From NCBI RefSeq assembly GCF_900104685.1, contig NZ_LT629755.1, positions 1 to 64,000 on the forward strand: a stretch of DNA of 64,000 bases, given 5' to 3'. The translations under genes and the position numbers were made by a program. Below the pieces are notes generated by a model that searched no databases, was not told the origin of the DNA, and was given only the letters and a program-made list of their open reading frames with translations. Positions 33,450 to 42,616 of the stretch are shown in pieces (within the stretch, counting starts at the first letter, position 1; each line of letters opens with the position of its first letter). This DNA is from Agromyces flavus (GTDB lineage: Bacteria; Actinomycetota; Actinomycetes; Actinomycetales; Microbacteriaceae).

Positions 33450-36017
33450 ATGACCGCCCCCACCGCACTCCTCGACGCCGCCCCGCGCCCGTACGACGCC
33501 GACGCGATGTACGACGCGTTCGTCGAGTGGGCCGCCGGACGCGGGTTCCGGCTGTACGACGCGCAGGACGAGGCGGTGATCGAGATCGTGTCGGGCGCGA
33601 ACGTGATCCTCTCGACGCCGACGGGCACCGGCAAGTCGCTCGTCGCCGTGGCCGCCCACGCGGCATCCGTCGCCCGCACGGCCGCCGATCGAGAGGCCGG
33701 CCGGCCCTGGGGCCGCACCTATTACACCGCGCCGATCAAGGCGCTCGTGAGCGAGAAGTTCTTCCAGCTCGTCGAGATCTTCGGGGCCCAGAACGTCGGC
33801 ATGGTCACGGGCGACAGTTCGGTGAACCACGACGCGCCCATCATCTGCTGCACGGCCGAGATCCTCGCGAACCTCGCCCTGCGCCAGGGCGCCGACGCAC
33901 CCGTCGACCAGGTCGTGATGGACGAGTTCCACTACTACGGCGACCCCGACCGCGGCTGGGCGTGGCAGGTGCCGCTCATCACGCTGCCGCACGCGCAGTT
34001 CGTGCTCATGTCGGCGACCCTCGGCGACGTCACCTCGATCGCCGACGACCTCACGCGCCGCACCGGACGCGAGACCGCGCGGGTCACGGGTGTCGAGCGC
34101 CCGGTTCCGCTCCACTTCTCGTACGCGAAGACGCCCGTGCAGGAGACCGTCGAGGAGCTGCTCGAGACGCGCCAGGCCCCGGTGTACATCGTGCACTTCT
34201 CGCAGGCCACGGCGATGGAGCGCGCGCAGGCGCTCTCGTCGATCCGGATCGTGTCGCGCGAGGGTCGCGACGAGATCGCCGAGGCGATCGGCGGGTTCCG
34301 CTTCACCACCGGGTTCGGCAAGACGCTCTCGCGGCTCGTGCGCGCCGGCATCGGCGTGCACCACGCGGGCATGCTGCCGCGCTACCGACGCCTCGTCGAG
34401 ACGCTCGCGCAGCGCGGGCTGCTGCGCGTCATCTGCGGCACCGACACGCTCGGCGTCGGCATCAACGTCCCGATCCGCACGGTGCTCATCACGGCGCTGT
34501 CCAAGTACGACGGGCAGCGGATGCGGCAGCTCTCCGCGCGCGAGTTCCACCAGGTCGCGGGCCGCGCGGGTCGCGCGGGTTACGACACCGCCGGGACCGT
34601 CGTCGTGCTCGCCCCCGACCACGAGATCGAGAACGAGACGGCGATCCGCAAGGCCGGCGACGACCCGAAGAAGCTCAAGAAGGTCGTGCGCAGGAAGGCG
34701 CCCGCTGGCTTCGTGACGTGGGGCGAGGGCTCGTTCGAACGGCTGGTCGCGGCCGAGCCCGAGCCGCTCGTGCCCCAGCTGACGCTCACGGCCGCGATGC
34801 TGATCAACGTCATCGGCCGCGGCGGCGACGTGCCCCGTGGCATCCGCTCGCTCGTGTTCGACAACCACGAGTCGCGCGCTCGACGCTTCGAGCTGGCCCG
34901 CCGCGCGTTGTCGATCCTCCGCACGCTGCGTGATGCCGGCGTGGTCGAGATCGTGCCGGCGGGTGGCGCGGGCGGGCTCGGCGTGCAGTTGAGGCTCACG
35001 GTCGACCTGCAGCCGAACTTCGCGCTGAACCAGCCGCTCTCCCCGTTCGCGCTCGCCGCGATCGAGCTGCTCGATCCCGAGACGAGCGAGCAGGGCACGG
35101 GCCACTACGCGCTCGACGTCGTGTCGATCATCGAGTCCACGCTCGACGATCCGCGACCCATCCTGTCGCAGCAGCAGTACAAGGCCCGCGGCGAAGCGGT
35201 CGGCGCGATGAAGCGCGACGGCATCGAGTACGACGAGCGGATGGCGCTGCTCGAGGAGGTCACCTGGCCGAAGCCGCTCGACGAGCTGCTGCACCATGCC
35301 TTCGAGACGTTCGCGTCGAGCCAGCCCTGGGTGCGGGACTTCGAGCTCAGCCCGAAGTCGGTCGTGCGCGACATGTTCGAGCGCTCGATGTCGTTCGGGG
35401 AATACGTGTCGTTCTACCAGCTCGCCCGGAGCGAGGGGCTGGTGCTGCGATACCTGTCGGACGCGTTCCGCGCGATCCGCCAGACCGTTCCCGACGAGGC
35501 GAAGGACGAGGAGCTGCTCGACCTCATCGAATGGCTCGGCGAGCTCGTGCGACAGGTCGACTCGAGTCTCGTCGACGAGTGGGCCGAGCTCGTCGACCCG
35601 ACCGCGCACCTGCCCGAGGACGAACAGCCCGTGGTGCCGCCCGCGCCCCCCTCGGTCGTCACCAACCGGCGCGCCTTCACGGTGCTCGTGCGCAACGAGC
35701 TGTTCCGTCGAGTGCAGCTCGCCGCGCTCGAGCACGACGAGGAGCTCGCCGAGCTCGATCCCGACGTGGATTGGCCCGGCGCGCTCGACGCGTACTACGC
35801 CGATCACGACGCCATCGGCACGGGCGGCCCGTCGCGCTCGCCGCGCCTGGTGACGATCGACGAGGCGGATGCCGCCAACGGCATGTGGCGCGTCGAGCAG
35901 GTGATCGACGACCCGGCCGGCGATCACGACTGGCGCATCCGCGGCGAGGTGGACCTCATCGCGTCGGCCGAGGAGGGCACGGCGGTCGTGCGCATCCGAG
36001 AGGTCGTTCGGCTGTAG
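33450..36017 (+). CDS. Ski2-like DEAD/DEAH helicase with DUF3516
   Basis: 855 residues. The N-terminal helicase core has Walker A STPTGTGKS (about 51-59), motif II MDEFHYYGDPDRGW, motif III LMSATLGD, the Ski2-type HHAGMLPRYRRLVE, and motif VI HQVAGRAGRAGYD. The C-terminal 450 residues are the DUF3516 region, seen in actinobacterial helicases annotated as RNA-helicase-like. Possible roles are RNA turnover or DNA repair; neither can be chosen from the sequence. All catalytic motifs are intact. Single gene on a leaderless promoter. Confidence 0.9.
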   Translation: MTAPTALLDAAPRPYDADAMYDAFVEWAAGRGFRLYDAQDEAVIEIVSGANVILSTPTGTGKSLVAVAAHAASVARTAADREAGRPWGRTYYTAPIKALVSEKFFQLVEIFGAQNVGMVTGDSSVNHDAPIICCTAEILANLALRQGADAPVDQVVMDEFHYYGDPDRGWAWQVPLITLPHAQFVLMSATLGDVTSIADDLTRRTGRETARVTGVERPVPLHFSYAKTPVQETVEELLETRQAPVYIVHFSQATAMERAQALSSIRIVSREGRDEIAEAIGGFRFTTGFGKTLSRLVRAGIGVHHAGMLPRYRRLVETLAQRGLLRVICGTDTLGVGINVPIRTVLITALSKYDGQRMRQLSAREFHQVAGRAGRAGYDTAGTVVVLAPDHEIENETAIRKAGDDPKKLKKVVRRKAPAGFVTWGEGSFERLVAAEPEPLVPQLTLTAAMLINVIGRGGDVPRGIRSLVFDNHESRARRFELARRALSILRTLRDAGVVEIVPAGGAGGLGVQLRLTVDLQPNFALNQPLSPFALAAIELLDPETSEQGTGHYALDVVSIIESTLDDPRPILSQQQYKARGEAVGAMKRDGIEYDERMALLEEVTWPKPLDELLHHAFETFASSQPWVRDFELSPKSVVRDMFERSMSFGEYVSFYQLARSEGLVLRYLSDAFRAIRQTVPDEAKDEELLDLIEWLGELVRQVDSSLVDEWAELVDPTAHLPEDEQPVVPPAPPSVVTNRRAFTVLVRNELFRRVQLAALEHDEELAELDPDVDWPGALDAYYADHDAIGTGGPSRSPRLVTIDEADAANGMWRVEQVIDDPAGDHDWRIRGEVDLIASAEEGTAVVRIREVVRL

Positions 36018-36042
36018 CAGCCGCCCGCCTCCAGCCGTCGGT

Positions 36043-37023
36043 CTACGCGAGCGCGAGCATTCCCGCAGCTACGAAGGCGAGCGCGAGCCCCGCCCACTGG
36101 ACCGGCGCGATGCGCTCGCGGAGCACGAGCGCGGCGAGGATCACGGTGCCCGCCGGGTACATGGCGCCGAGGACGGCGGCCACCGCGAGGTCGCCGGCGC
36201 GGATGCCGAGCAGGAGGAGCGTGTTCGCGATCGCGTCGAGCACGCCGCCGAAGAGTGCGAGGGTGAGCGCCGACCGTGCCGAGGCGGGACGACCGGGCTC
36301 GGCGACGGACGGGGGTGCCGTCCTGACGGCACTCGGGCCGCCGCGCGGCGCGCCATCCGCCGCCCCGACCTCGGCGCGCGACGTGCTGGAGACCGCGGGA
36401 GCCGCCACGGATCGCCGGCGGAGGCGATGGGCGACGGCCACGACCGCGAATGCGCCGAACAGCAGCGATGCCGAGACCACGCGGTTCGCGATGAGGGGAA
36501 CCGTGCCCGACTCGTCGGAGGTGTGCGAGATGACGATGTAGTACGCGCCGATCGCGAGACCGGAGCCGACGGCGAGGGCGAGTCCGCGCGCGCTGGGCCG
36601 GACGGCGCCGCGCTCGGGCACGAAGCCGACGAGCACCACCGCGAGGAGTGCGAGTGCGAGTCCCCACATGCCGAGCGCCCCGAACCGTTCCGCGCCGACG
36701 AGCGTGCCCCAGAGCATCGGTGTCACCGCCGACATGAGCGCGGTGAGCGGCGACAGGATGCTCATCGGCCCGATTGCGAGGCTCGCATAGAGGAGGGCGA
36801 TCGCGACGGAGCCGACGACGCCCGAGAGCGCGCCCCAGCCGAGATCCGCGGTGGTCCACTCGCCGCCCAGGAGGGGGAGGGACGCGAGCATGACGACGAG
36901 TCCGGCGACCGCGGCGATCGCGGTCGCGAGGAGCGCGCCGAGGCGTTTCGTCGCGAGTCCGCCGAGGAAGTCGGCGGCGCCGTAGACGAGCGCGCCCGAC
37001 AGGGAGAGGGCCGCGGTCAACAT
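36043..37023 (-). CDS. DMT-superfamily (EamA-like) transporter
   Basis: 326 residues with ten membrane helices in two EamA repeats (ALVYGAADFLGGLATKR opens the first; DAIANTLLLLGIRAGDLAV lies in the second, followed by the typical AALVLRERIAPVQWAGLAL). A cytoplasmic Ala/Ser/Pro loop (about 200-235) separates the halves. Substrates of the family range from sugars to amino acids. The ATG at 37023 is chosen over one at 37062 because a TAGGCT box falls between them. Two palindromic operators lie upstream, so expression is probably inducible. Confidence 0.82.
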   Translation of the reverse strand: MLTAALSLSGALVYGAADFLGGLATKRLGALLATAIAAVAGLVVMLASLPLLGGEWTTADLGWGALSGVVGSVAIALLYASLAIGPMSILSPLTALMSAVTPMLWGTLVGAERFGALGMWGLALALLAVVLVGFVPERGAVRPSARGLALAVGSGLAIGAYYIVISHTSDESGTVPLIANRVVSASLLFGAFAVVAVAHRLRRRSVAAPAVSSTSRAEVGAADGAPRGGPSAVRTAPPSVAEPGRPASARSALTLALFGGVLDAIANTLLLLGIRAGDLAVAAVLGAMYPAGTVILAALVLRERIAPVQWAGLALAFVAAGMLALA

Positions 37024-37031
37024 CGCGACCG

Positions 37032-37037
37032 AGCCTA
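37032..37037 (-). promoter_or_regulatory. -10 box (TAGGCT) for the DMT transporter at 36-37 kb
   Basis: TAGGCT on the minus strand, eight bases before the ATG at 37023. Confidence 0.5.
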
Positions 37038-37056
37038 TCCGCGGGCCGCGACATCC

Positions 37057-37092
37057 GCTCATATGAGCATCGCGGCTTGCTCATGTGAGCAA
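37057..37092. promoter_or_regulatory. Twin palindromic operators
   Basis: GCTCATATGAGC (37057-37068) and TTGCTCATGTGAGCAA (37077-37092) have centres 22 bases apart, about two helix turns. The nearer one covers the -35 position of the DMT transporter promoter. The pair lies in the gap between that gene and the divergent secreted nuclease, so either or both may be controlled. No regulator gene is adjacent. Confidence 0.75.
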
Positions 37093-37261
37093 ATTCGGCC
37101 GATTCGGTTGAACCGGGGATGACGAGTCGGCCACGGGTCTTCCACCGCCCCTGACCGGCGCTTATGCTGCCCATCAGTGCCGCCCGGCCCGAGGGGTGGC
37201 GCATGCGACGCCGGGGGAGCACCGCGAGCTCCGGCATCCGTCTTGCAGAGGAGATCACGCA

Positions 37262-40200
37262 ATGCAGCAACGTTCCCCCGGCGCGGAGGCAGCATCCCGC
37301 GCCACGGCCGACCACAGGGCGCACAGGCGCCTGGGTTCGGCGGCCGCGCTGGCCACGGCATGCGCCGTCGGCCTCTCGATGTTCAGCGTCGCGCCCGCGA
37401 ACGCTGCTGAGGTCACGAACACCATCGCCGCGGTGCAGGGCACGGCGGCGACCCAGGGCCCGAACGGCATCTCGCCGCTCGACGGCCAGGTCGTGACGGT
37501 CGAGGGCGTCGTCACCGGCGACCACCGCGGCACGGCCAGCAATCGCGGCCTGTACATCCAGACCGCCGGCTCCGGCGGCTCCACGGATGCGACGCCCGGC
37601 GCCTCCGACGGTCTGTTCGTGTTTCTCAGCAGCAACCCGGCCGCCGGCGTCGCCATCGGCGACAAGGTGAAGGTGACCGGCCGCGTCAGCGACTTCAACA
37701 CGGTCACCCAGGTCAGCGCCACGGCGGCCGGCTCGGTCGAGCTGGTGCAGGCGGGCGTCGGCGTCCCGGCCGTCACCCCCTTGGCCGCGACGGTGCTCGG
37801 TTCGGCGCGCGAGGCATTCGAGGCCATGCTCGTGCGCCCGTCGGGCACCTACAAGCTGGTCTCGAGCCACAACCTGCAGAGCTTCGGCGAACTGTGGACG
37901 AGCGCCGGCAGCACGATGCCGGTCGAGGCGTTCGAGACCCAGACGCCGACGACCGTCAAGGACGGCGCGACGATCGTGAACCCGGCGGCGACCGCCGTCA
38001 CGACGGCCAACAACAGCGCCCGACTCATCCTCGACGACGGGTACAGCGTCGGCATCAGCGACGCGGCGCACCCGGGCGACCAGCCGTACTTCACCAAGGA
38101 CAAGGTCGTGCGCAATGGCGACGTGGTGAACTTCCCGGAGGGCGGATCGCTCCTGAGCTTCGGCTTCGGCAACTGGCGCCTGCAGCCTCCGACGCCGATC
38201 AACGACGCGAGCCCGGCGAACCTCAAGCCGACGTTCAGCACGCTCGCCAGCGACGGCAAGACCGTGATCGGCAACCCGCGTCCGGCCGCCCCGCCGGTCG
38301 TCGGCGGCGATATCCAGGTCGCGTCGTTCAACGTGCTCAACTACTTCACTACCCTGTCGTCCGACAACCCGGCCGCCCGAGGCGCCGAGACGGCGGAGGA
38401 GTTCGCGATCCAGGAGTCGAAGATCGTCACGGCGATCAACGAGCTCGACGCCGACGTGGTCGCACTGCAGGAGATCGAGAACTCGGTCAAGCTCGGCGAG
38501 GCGCCCGACGAGGCGCTCTCGTCCCTGGTGAAGGCCCTGAACGCTGCCGCCGGGAAGACCGTGTGGGACTACGTCCGTACGCCCGACGAGCTCCACGACG
38601 CCGCCATCACCGACGTCATCACGAACGCGATCATCTACAAGCCTTCGGTCGTGAAGCCGTCGGGTGAAGCGCAGACCGTGATCGATGAGACCGTCTGGGA
38701 CATCGCCCGCGAGCCGATCGCGCAGACGTTCAAGTACGGCAAGCAATTCGTGACGGTCATCGCCAATCACTTCAAGTCGAAGAGTGGCACTGATCCGAAC
38801 AAGCAGCCGGGCCAGGACGCCTTCAATGCAGAGCGCGTCGAGCAGGCGCAGGCGCTGCTGAAGTTCGCGAACAGCGTATCGGATGGCCGCAAGAACGCGG
38901 TCTACCTCATCGGCGACTTCAACTCGTACGCCAAGGAGGACCCGATCAAGGTCTTCACGGACGCGGGCTGGAACGACCTGCTGTTCACGCGGGCACGCGG
39001 CCAGTACACCTACACGTTCGACGGCGAGCTCGGTTCGCTCGACCACGTGATCGCGTCGCCCGCGGCGAGCGATCGCGTGGACAAGGTGGCAGTGTGGGGC
39101 ATCAACTCGCCCGAGTGGTCGCAGCGCGAGTACTGGGGTACGGCCGCCGAGAGCGGGACGCCGTTCCGTTCGAGCGACCACGACCCGATCCTCGTCGGGG
39201 TGAAGACGGGAGCCGCACCCGGCACGGTCAACATCGACCTCGTCACCGTGAACGACTTCCACGGCCGGATCGAGCAGTCCGCCCCGTCGGGCGGCATCGC
39301 CGCCCTCTCCTCGGCGGTCAAGCAGATCCGTGCCGAGAACCCGAACACGGTGTTCGCGGCTGCCGGTGACATGATCGGCGCCTCGACGTTCACGTCGTTC
39401 ATCCAGAAGGACGTGCCGACGATCGAGACGCTGAACGAGGCCGGGCTCGACGTGAGCTCGGTGGGCAACCACGAGTTCGACCAGGGCTTCGCCGACCTGA
39501 CCGACCGGGTCATGCCGCTCGCCCTGTGGGAGTACCTCGGCGCCAACGTCTACAAGAAGGGCACGATGGAAGCGGCGCTTCCCGAGTACTGGACGCAGAC
39601 GTTCGACGACGTGACGATCGGCTTCGTCGGTGCGGTCACCGATGAGCTGCCCTCGCTGGTCAGCCCTGACGGGATCAAGGACATCGAGGTGGGCCCGCCC
39701 GTCGAGGCCGCGAACCGCGTCGCCGACCAGCTGAGCGACGGCAACGACGAGAACGGCGAGGCCGACATCGTTGTGCTGCTCGTGCACGAGGGCGCGGTCG
39801 ACACCACGAAGGCCTCGGCGACGGACCCGTCGACCCGGTTCGGAAAGATCGTCACGGGCGTGAACGCCAACGTGGATGCGATCGTGTCGGGTCACACGCA
39901 CCTCGCCTACAACCACGTCGTCGAGCGCGCCGACGGCGCCCCGATGCCGGTCATCTCGAGCGGCCAGTACGGCGAGCGGTTCTCCCGGATGGACATCGAC
40001 TACAACCGGGCGACGAAGTCCTTCACGATGAAGAACGAGATCTTCAACATGATGGACGGCACGACGGCCCTCTACCCGAACGACCCGGCGGTCACGCCGA
40101 TCGTCGCCGAGGCCGTCGAAGTGGCGAACGTGCTCGGCAGCCGCGTGCTCGGCACCGCGACCGCCGACTTCGGCCGTGCGGTGGCGTCGAACCCGGTCGG

Positions 40201-41074
40201 TGCATCGTCGTTCCCCGAGAACCGCGGAGGCGAGTCCACGCTCGGCAACCTCGTGGCCGATGTGCAGCTCTGGTCCCTCAACGAGGACCAGCCGCGTGGT
40301 GTGCAGATCGCGTTCATGAACCCGGGTGGACTTCGTGCCGATCTCGCGGGGGGCGAAGTGACCTACCGCGAGGCCGCGGATGTGCAACCGTTCGCCAACA
40401 CGCTCGTGACGCTGAAACTCACCGGCGCTCAGGTGAAGAAGGTGCTCGAGGAGCAGTGGCAGCCCACGGGCGCGTCGCGGCCGTTCCTCAAGCTCGGCGT
40501 GAACAAGGAGCTCACGTACACCTACAATCCGAGCGCTCCTGTCGGTTCGCACATCACCGAGATCCTCCTCAACGGGATCCCGCTCAACCCGACCGCGACG
40601 TACATCGTCGGCGCCAACTCGTTCCTCGCCGCGGGTGGAGACAACTTCTTCACCCTCGCAGAGGGCACGAACAAGGCCGACAGCGGCAAGATCGACCTCG
40701 AGTCGATGGTCGACTACTTCGCGGCCGATGCGGACCACACGATCTCGCCCGACGTGAAGCAGCGCGCGGTCGGCGTGCACCTGCCCGGCGGCACGTCCGT
40801 CGCAGCGGGGAGCACCGTGACCGTCAACCTGTCGTCGCTCGACTTCACGCGAACCGAGCCTGACGCCGACGTGGCAAACATCACCCTGAAGGGCGGAGAC
40901 GGCACCGTGCTCGGCAGTGCGCCGATCAACACCGCCTACACGCCGACCACCGACGAGGTCGGCAAGGCCAGCGTGACGTTCACCATCCCCGGCGATGCGA
41001 GCGGTGCAACGACGTTCGTGGTCACGGTGCCCAGCACCGGGACGACGAGCTCGTTCACGCTGAACATCGGCTGA
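37262..41074 (+). CDS. Secreted bifunctional ExeM/NucH-like nuclease fused to UshA-like 5'-nucleotidase
   Basis: 1270 residues. A twin-Arg-free signal peptide ends in APANA-A (about 49). An OB-like lamin/DNA-binding part (to about 330) is followed by an exo/endonuclease-phosphatase domain (about 350-660: VASFNVLNYF, DADVVALQEIEN, LIGDFNSYAKEDP, SSDHDPILVG). Then comes a metallophosphoesterase (about 665-930: VNDFHGRI, AAGDMIGAS, SVGNHEFDQG, SGHTHLAYN) and the 5'-nucleotidase C-domain (to about 1180: GGLRADLAGGEVTYREA), ending in an Ig-like beta domain. It should cut extracellular DNA and strip phosphate from the nucleotides. No sortase or lipid anchor is seen. The ATG lies behind GAGGAG. Confidence 0.9.
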   Translation: MQQRSPGAEAASRATADHRAHRRLGSAAALATACAVGLSMFSVAPANAAEVTNTIAAVQGTAATQGPNGISPLDGQVVTVEGVVTGDHRGTASNRGLYIQTAGSGGSTDATPGASDGLFVFLSSNPAAGVAIGDKVKVTGRVSDFNTVTQVSATAAGSVELVQAGVGVPAVTPLAATVLGSAREAFEAMLVRPSGTYKLVSSHNLQSFGELWTSAGSTMPVEAFETQTPTTVKDGATIVNPAATAVTTANNSARLILDDGYSVGISDAAHPGDQPYFTKDKVVRNGDVVNFPEGGSLLSFGFGNWRLQPPTPINDASPANLKPTFSTLASDGKTVIGNPRPAAPPVVGGDIQVASFNVLNYFTTLSSDNPAARGAETAEEFAIQESKIVTAINELDADVVALQEIENSVKLGEAPDEALSSLVKALNAAAGKTVWDYVRTPDELHDAAITDVITNAIIYKPSVVKPSGEAQTVIDETVWDIAREPIAQTFKYGKQFVTVIANHFKSKSGTDPNKQPGQDAFNAERVEQAQALLKFANSVSDGRKNAVYLIGDFNSYAKEDPIKVFTDAGWNDLLFTRARGQYTYTFDGELGSLDHVIASPAASDRVDKVAVWGINSPEWSQREYWGTAAESGTPFRSSDHDPILVGVKTGAAPGTVNIDLVTVNDFHGRIEQSAPSGGIAALSSAVKQIRAENPNTVFAAAGDMIGASTFTSFIQKDVPTIETLNEAGLDVSSVGNHEFDQGFADLTDRVMPLALWEYLGANVYKKGTMEAALPEYWTQTFDDVTIGFVGAVTDELPSLVSPDGIKDIEVGPPVEAANRVADQLSDGNDENGEADIVVLLVHEGAVDTTKASATDPSTRFGKIVTGVNANVDAIVSGHTHLAYNHVVERADGAPMPVISSGQYGERFSRMDIDYNRATKSFTMKNEIFNMMDGTTALYPNDPAVTPIVAEAVEVANVLGSRVLGTATADFGRAVASNPVGASSFPENRGGESTLGNLVADVQLWSLNEDQPRGVQIAFMNPGGLRADLAGGEVTYREAADVQPFANTLVTLKLTGAQVKKVLEEQWQPTGASRPFLKLGVNKELTYTYNPSAPVGSHITEILLNGIPLNPTATYIVGANSFLAAGGDNFFTLAEGTNKADSGKIDLESMVDYFAADADHTISPDVKQRAVGVHLPGGTSVAAGSTVTVNLSSLDFTRTEPDADVANITLKGGDGTVLGSAPINTAYTPTTDEVGKASVTFTIPGDASGATTFVVTVPSTGTTSSFTLNIG

Positions 41075-41089
41075 CCCGCCCCCAGCGGA

Positions 41090-41123
41090 CGAACGGCCCC
41101 GGGCACCCGCCCGGGGCCGTTCG
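41090..41123 (+). terminator. Strong terminator after the nuclease-nucleotidase gene
   Basis: Perfect 15-base arms (41090-41104 and 41109-41123) with a four-base loop, 15 bases after the stop. Confidence 0.8.
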
Positions 41124-41150
41124 GCGTGCAGGGCGGAACGGACCGCCGGT

Positions 41151-41156
41151 TAGGCT
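41151..41156 (+). promoter_or_regulatory. Leaderless -10 box (TAGGCT) for the copper-cluster membrane protein
   Basis: TAGGCT, six bases, then the ATG at 41163. Confidence 0.65.
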
Positions 41157-41162
41157 GGTCGG

Positions 41163-41789
41163 ATGATGACCCGGGGTGCCCGCGCGGCGCGCGGCGCGGC
41201 GATCGCCGCGTTCGCGACCTTCGCCGCCTCGCTGGCCCACACGGTCGGCGGCGGCACTCCGCCCGGTCCCCTGGCGCTCGTGCTCGCGCTCGCCTTCTCC
41301 ATACCGCTCGCGATGGCCCTGACCGGCGGGCGGATGGCGCTGCTGCGCGCCTCCGCGGGGGCGCTCGCCGCGCAGGCGGCGCTCCACCTGCTCTACGCGC
41401 TCGGAACTCCGAGCGCCGCGAGCGCGCCATCCGAGTACCCGGCTCTCTCGCATGCGGCGCACGGTGCGCCGGTCGTGCATCTCGACGGCGCGCTCGTCGT
41501 CGTCTCGCACGGGCACGCGGTGGCGATGCCGCTCGCGCACCTCGTCGCGGCCGTGGCGACCGTCGGGGCGCTCGTGCTGTTCCAGCGCGCGGTGGCGGCC
41601 GTCTCGGTCGCCTTCGCCACGGTCGTCCGCGGTCTCCGCCTCGTCATCGTCGCGCTGCGCGGCCTGGTGGCTCCTGCCGCGCCGGCGCGGGTTGCCGCGA
41701 CGACCTGGGTCGGCCCGCCCGATCCCGCCATCGTCCTCCTCTCCTCGCTTCGGCACCGCGGTCCGCCGCGGGCGTCGCTCGCCGCCTGA
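41163..41789 (+). CDS. Membrane protein with His-rich loop, next to ycnI/copC
   Basis: 208 residues with four to five hydrophobic helices (about 10-28, 36-53, 58-80 and 120-160). Between the third and fourth lies a His-rich stretch (about 98-126) with HAAHG, VVHLDG and SHGHAVAMPLAH, including Met, which would suit copper binding on the outer face. I do not recognise a named family. Its place directly before ycnI and copC suggests a copper-handling partner (inference). ATG set by a leaderless promoter; the alternative second ATG one codon on is equally possible. Confidence 0.65.
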   Translation: MMTRGARAARGAAIAAFATFAASLAHTVGGGTPPGPLALVLALAFSIPLAMALTGGRMALLRASAGALAAQAALHLLYALGTPSAASAPSEYPALSHAAHGAPVVHLDGALVVVSHGHAVAMPLAHLVAAVATVGALVLFQRAVAAVSVAFATVVRGLRLVIVALRGLVAPAAPARVAATTWVGPPDPAIVLLSSLRHRGPPRASLAA

Positions 41790-41889
41790 GCGGCCACGAC
41801 ACCCGCATCGTCACCGCACATCCCGGCGCGCCGAACTGAGCCGACCATCGGCCGCGCGCCAGTGCATTGAACCCGAAGAGAAGAGACCC

Positions 41890-42615
41890 ATGCGTTCCAT
41901 CACCCGTTCCACCGCCGTGGCCGCGAGCGCCCTGGGCGCCGGCGCCCTGCTCGCGCTCGCTGCGCCCGTCGCGGCGCAGGCGCACGTCACCGTCACGCCC
42001 GGCTCCACGGCTGCCGGCTCGTACACCGTGCTCGAATTCGCCTCGGGCCACGGCTGCGACGGCTCGCCCACGACCTCGTTCACGGTCGACATCCCCGAGC
42101 AGATCCTCTCCGTCACGCCCACGCTCCAGGCCGGATGGTCGGTCGAGAAGGTCATGGTCCAGCTCGACGAGCCGGTCGAGGGCGCTCACGGCGACGAGGT
42201 GACCGAGCGCGTCGGCCAGGTGGTGTACACGGCCGACACCCCCATCCCCGAGGGCTACCGCGGGGCATTCGAGATCCAGATGCTGCTGCCCGAGGACGGC
42301 GAGGGTGAGCGGCTGGAGTTCCCCGTGCTGCAGTCGTGCGTCGAGGGGGAGACCGCGTGGAACGAGTCGGCCGCCGACGGCGCCGAACCCGAGCACCCGG
42401 CACCGGCCATCGAGGTCACGGCGGCCGAGGGTGACGGCCACGGTCACGACAAGGCGGCCGCGACGGCCGAATCGGTCGAGACGACCGCCGCGACCCAGGA
42501 TCCGGCGGATGCCGCTGTCGACACCCTCGCCCGCGTGATCGGCATCGGGGGCCTCGCCGTCGGCGTTGCCGGCCTGGTCGTCGCGATCATGGCCCGTCGC
42601 GGATCGAAGGCCTGA
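41890..42615 (+). CDS. ycnI: YcnI-family copper-binding protein (DUF1775)
   Basis: 241 residues. The signal peptide ends VAAQA-HVTV, so the mature protein begins with His, the residue that holds Cu(II) through its amino group and side chain in YcnI. The DUF1775 domain (about 32-165) keeps YTVLEFASGHGC, VPHGC-like GC, and the late ETAWNE tryptophan. A Glu/Ala/His linker and one C-terminal membrane helix (about 212-235) anchor it outside. It is followed by copC with one base between stop and start. Confidence 0.88.
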   Translation: MRSITRSTAVAASALGAGALLALAAPVAAQAHVTVTPGSTAAGSYTVLEFASGHGCDGSPTTSFTVDIPEQILSVTPTLQAGWSVEKVMVQLDEPVEGAHGDEVTERVGQVVYTADTPIPEGYRGAFEIQMLLPEDGEGERLEFPVLQSCVEGETAWNESAADGAEPEHPAPAIEVTAAEGDGHGHDKAAATAESVETTAATQDPADAAVDTLARVIGIGGLAVGVAGLVVAIMARRGSKA

Positions 42616-42616
42616 C

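Noticed and set aside
35924..40780. Open minus-strand frame of about 1600 codons across the nuclease and helicase genes
   Set aside because: It is antisense to two well-supported plus-strand genes with signal peptide and catalytic motifs. Long empty frames opposite coding strands are common at this GC content, and its product is an Arg/Asp/Val-rich string with no domain.
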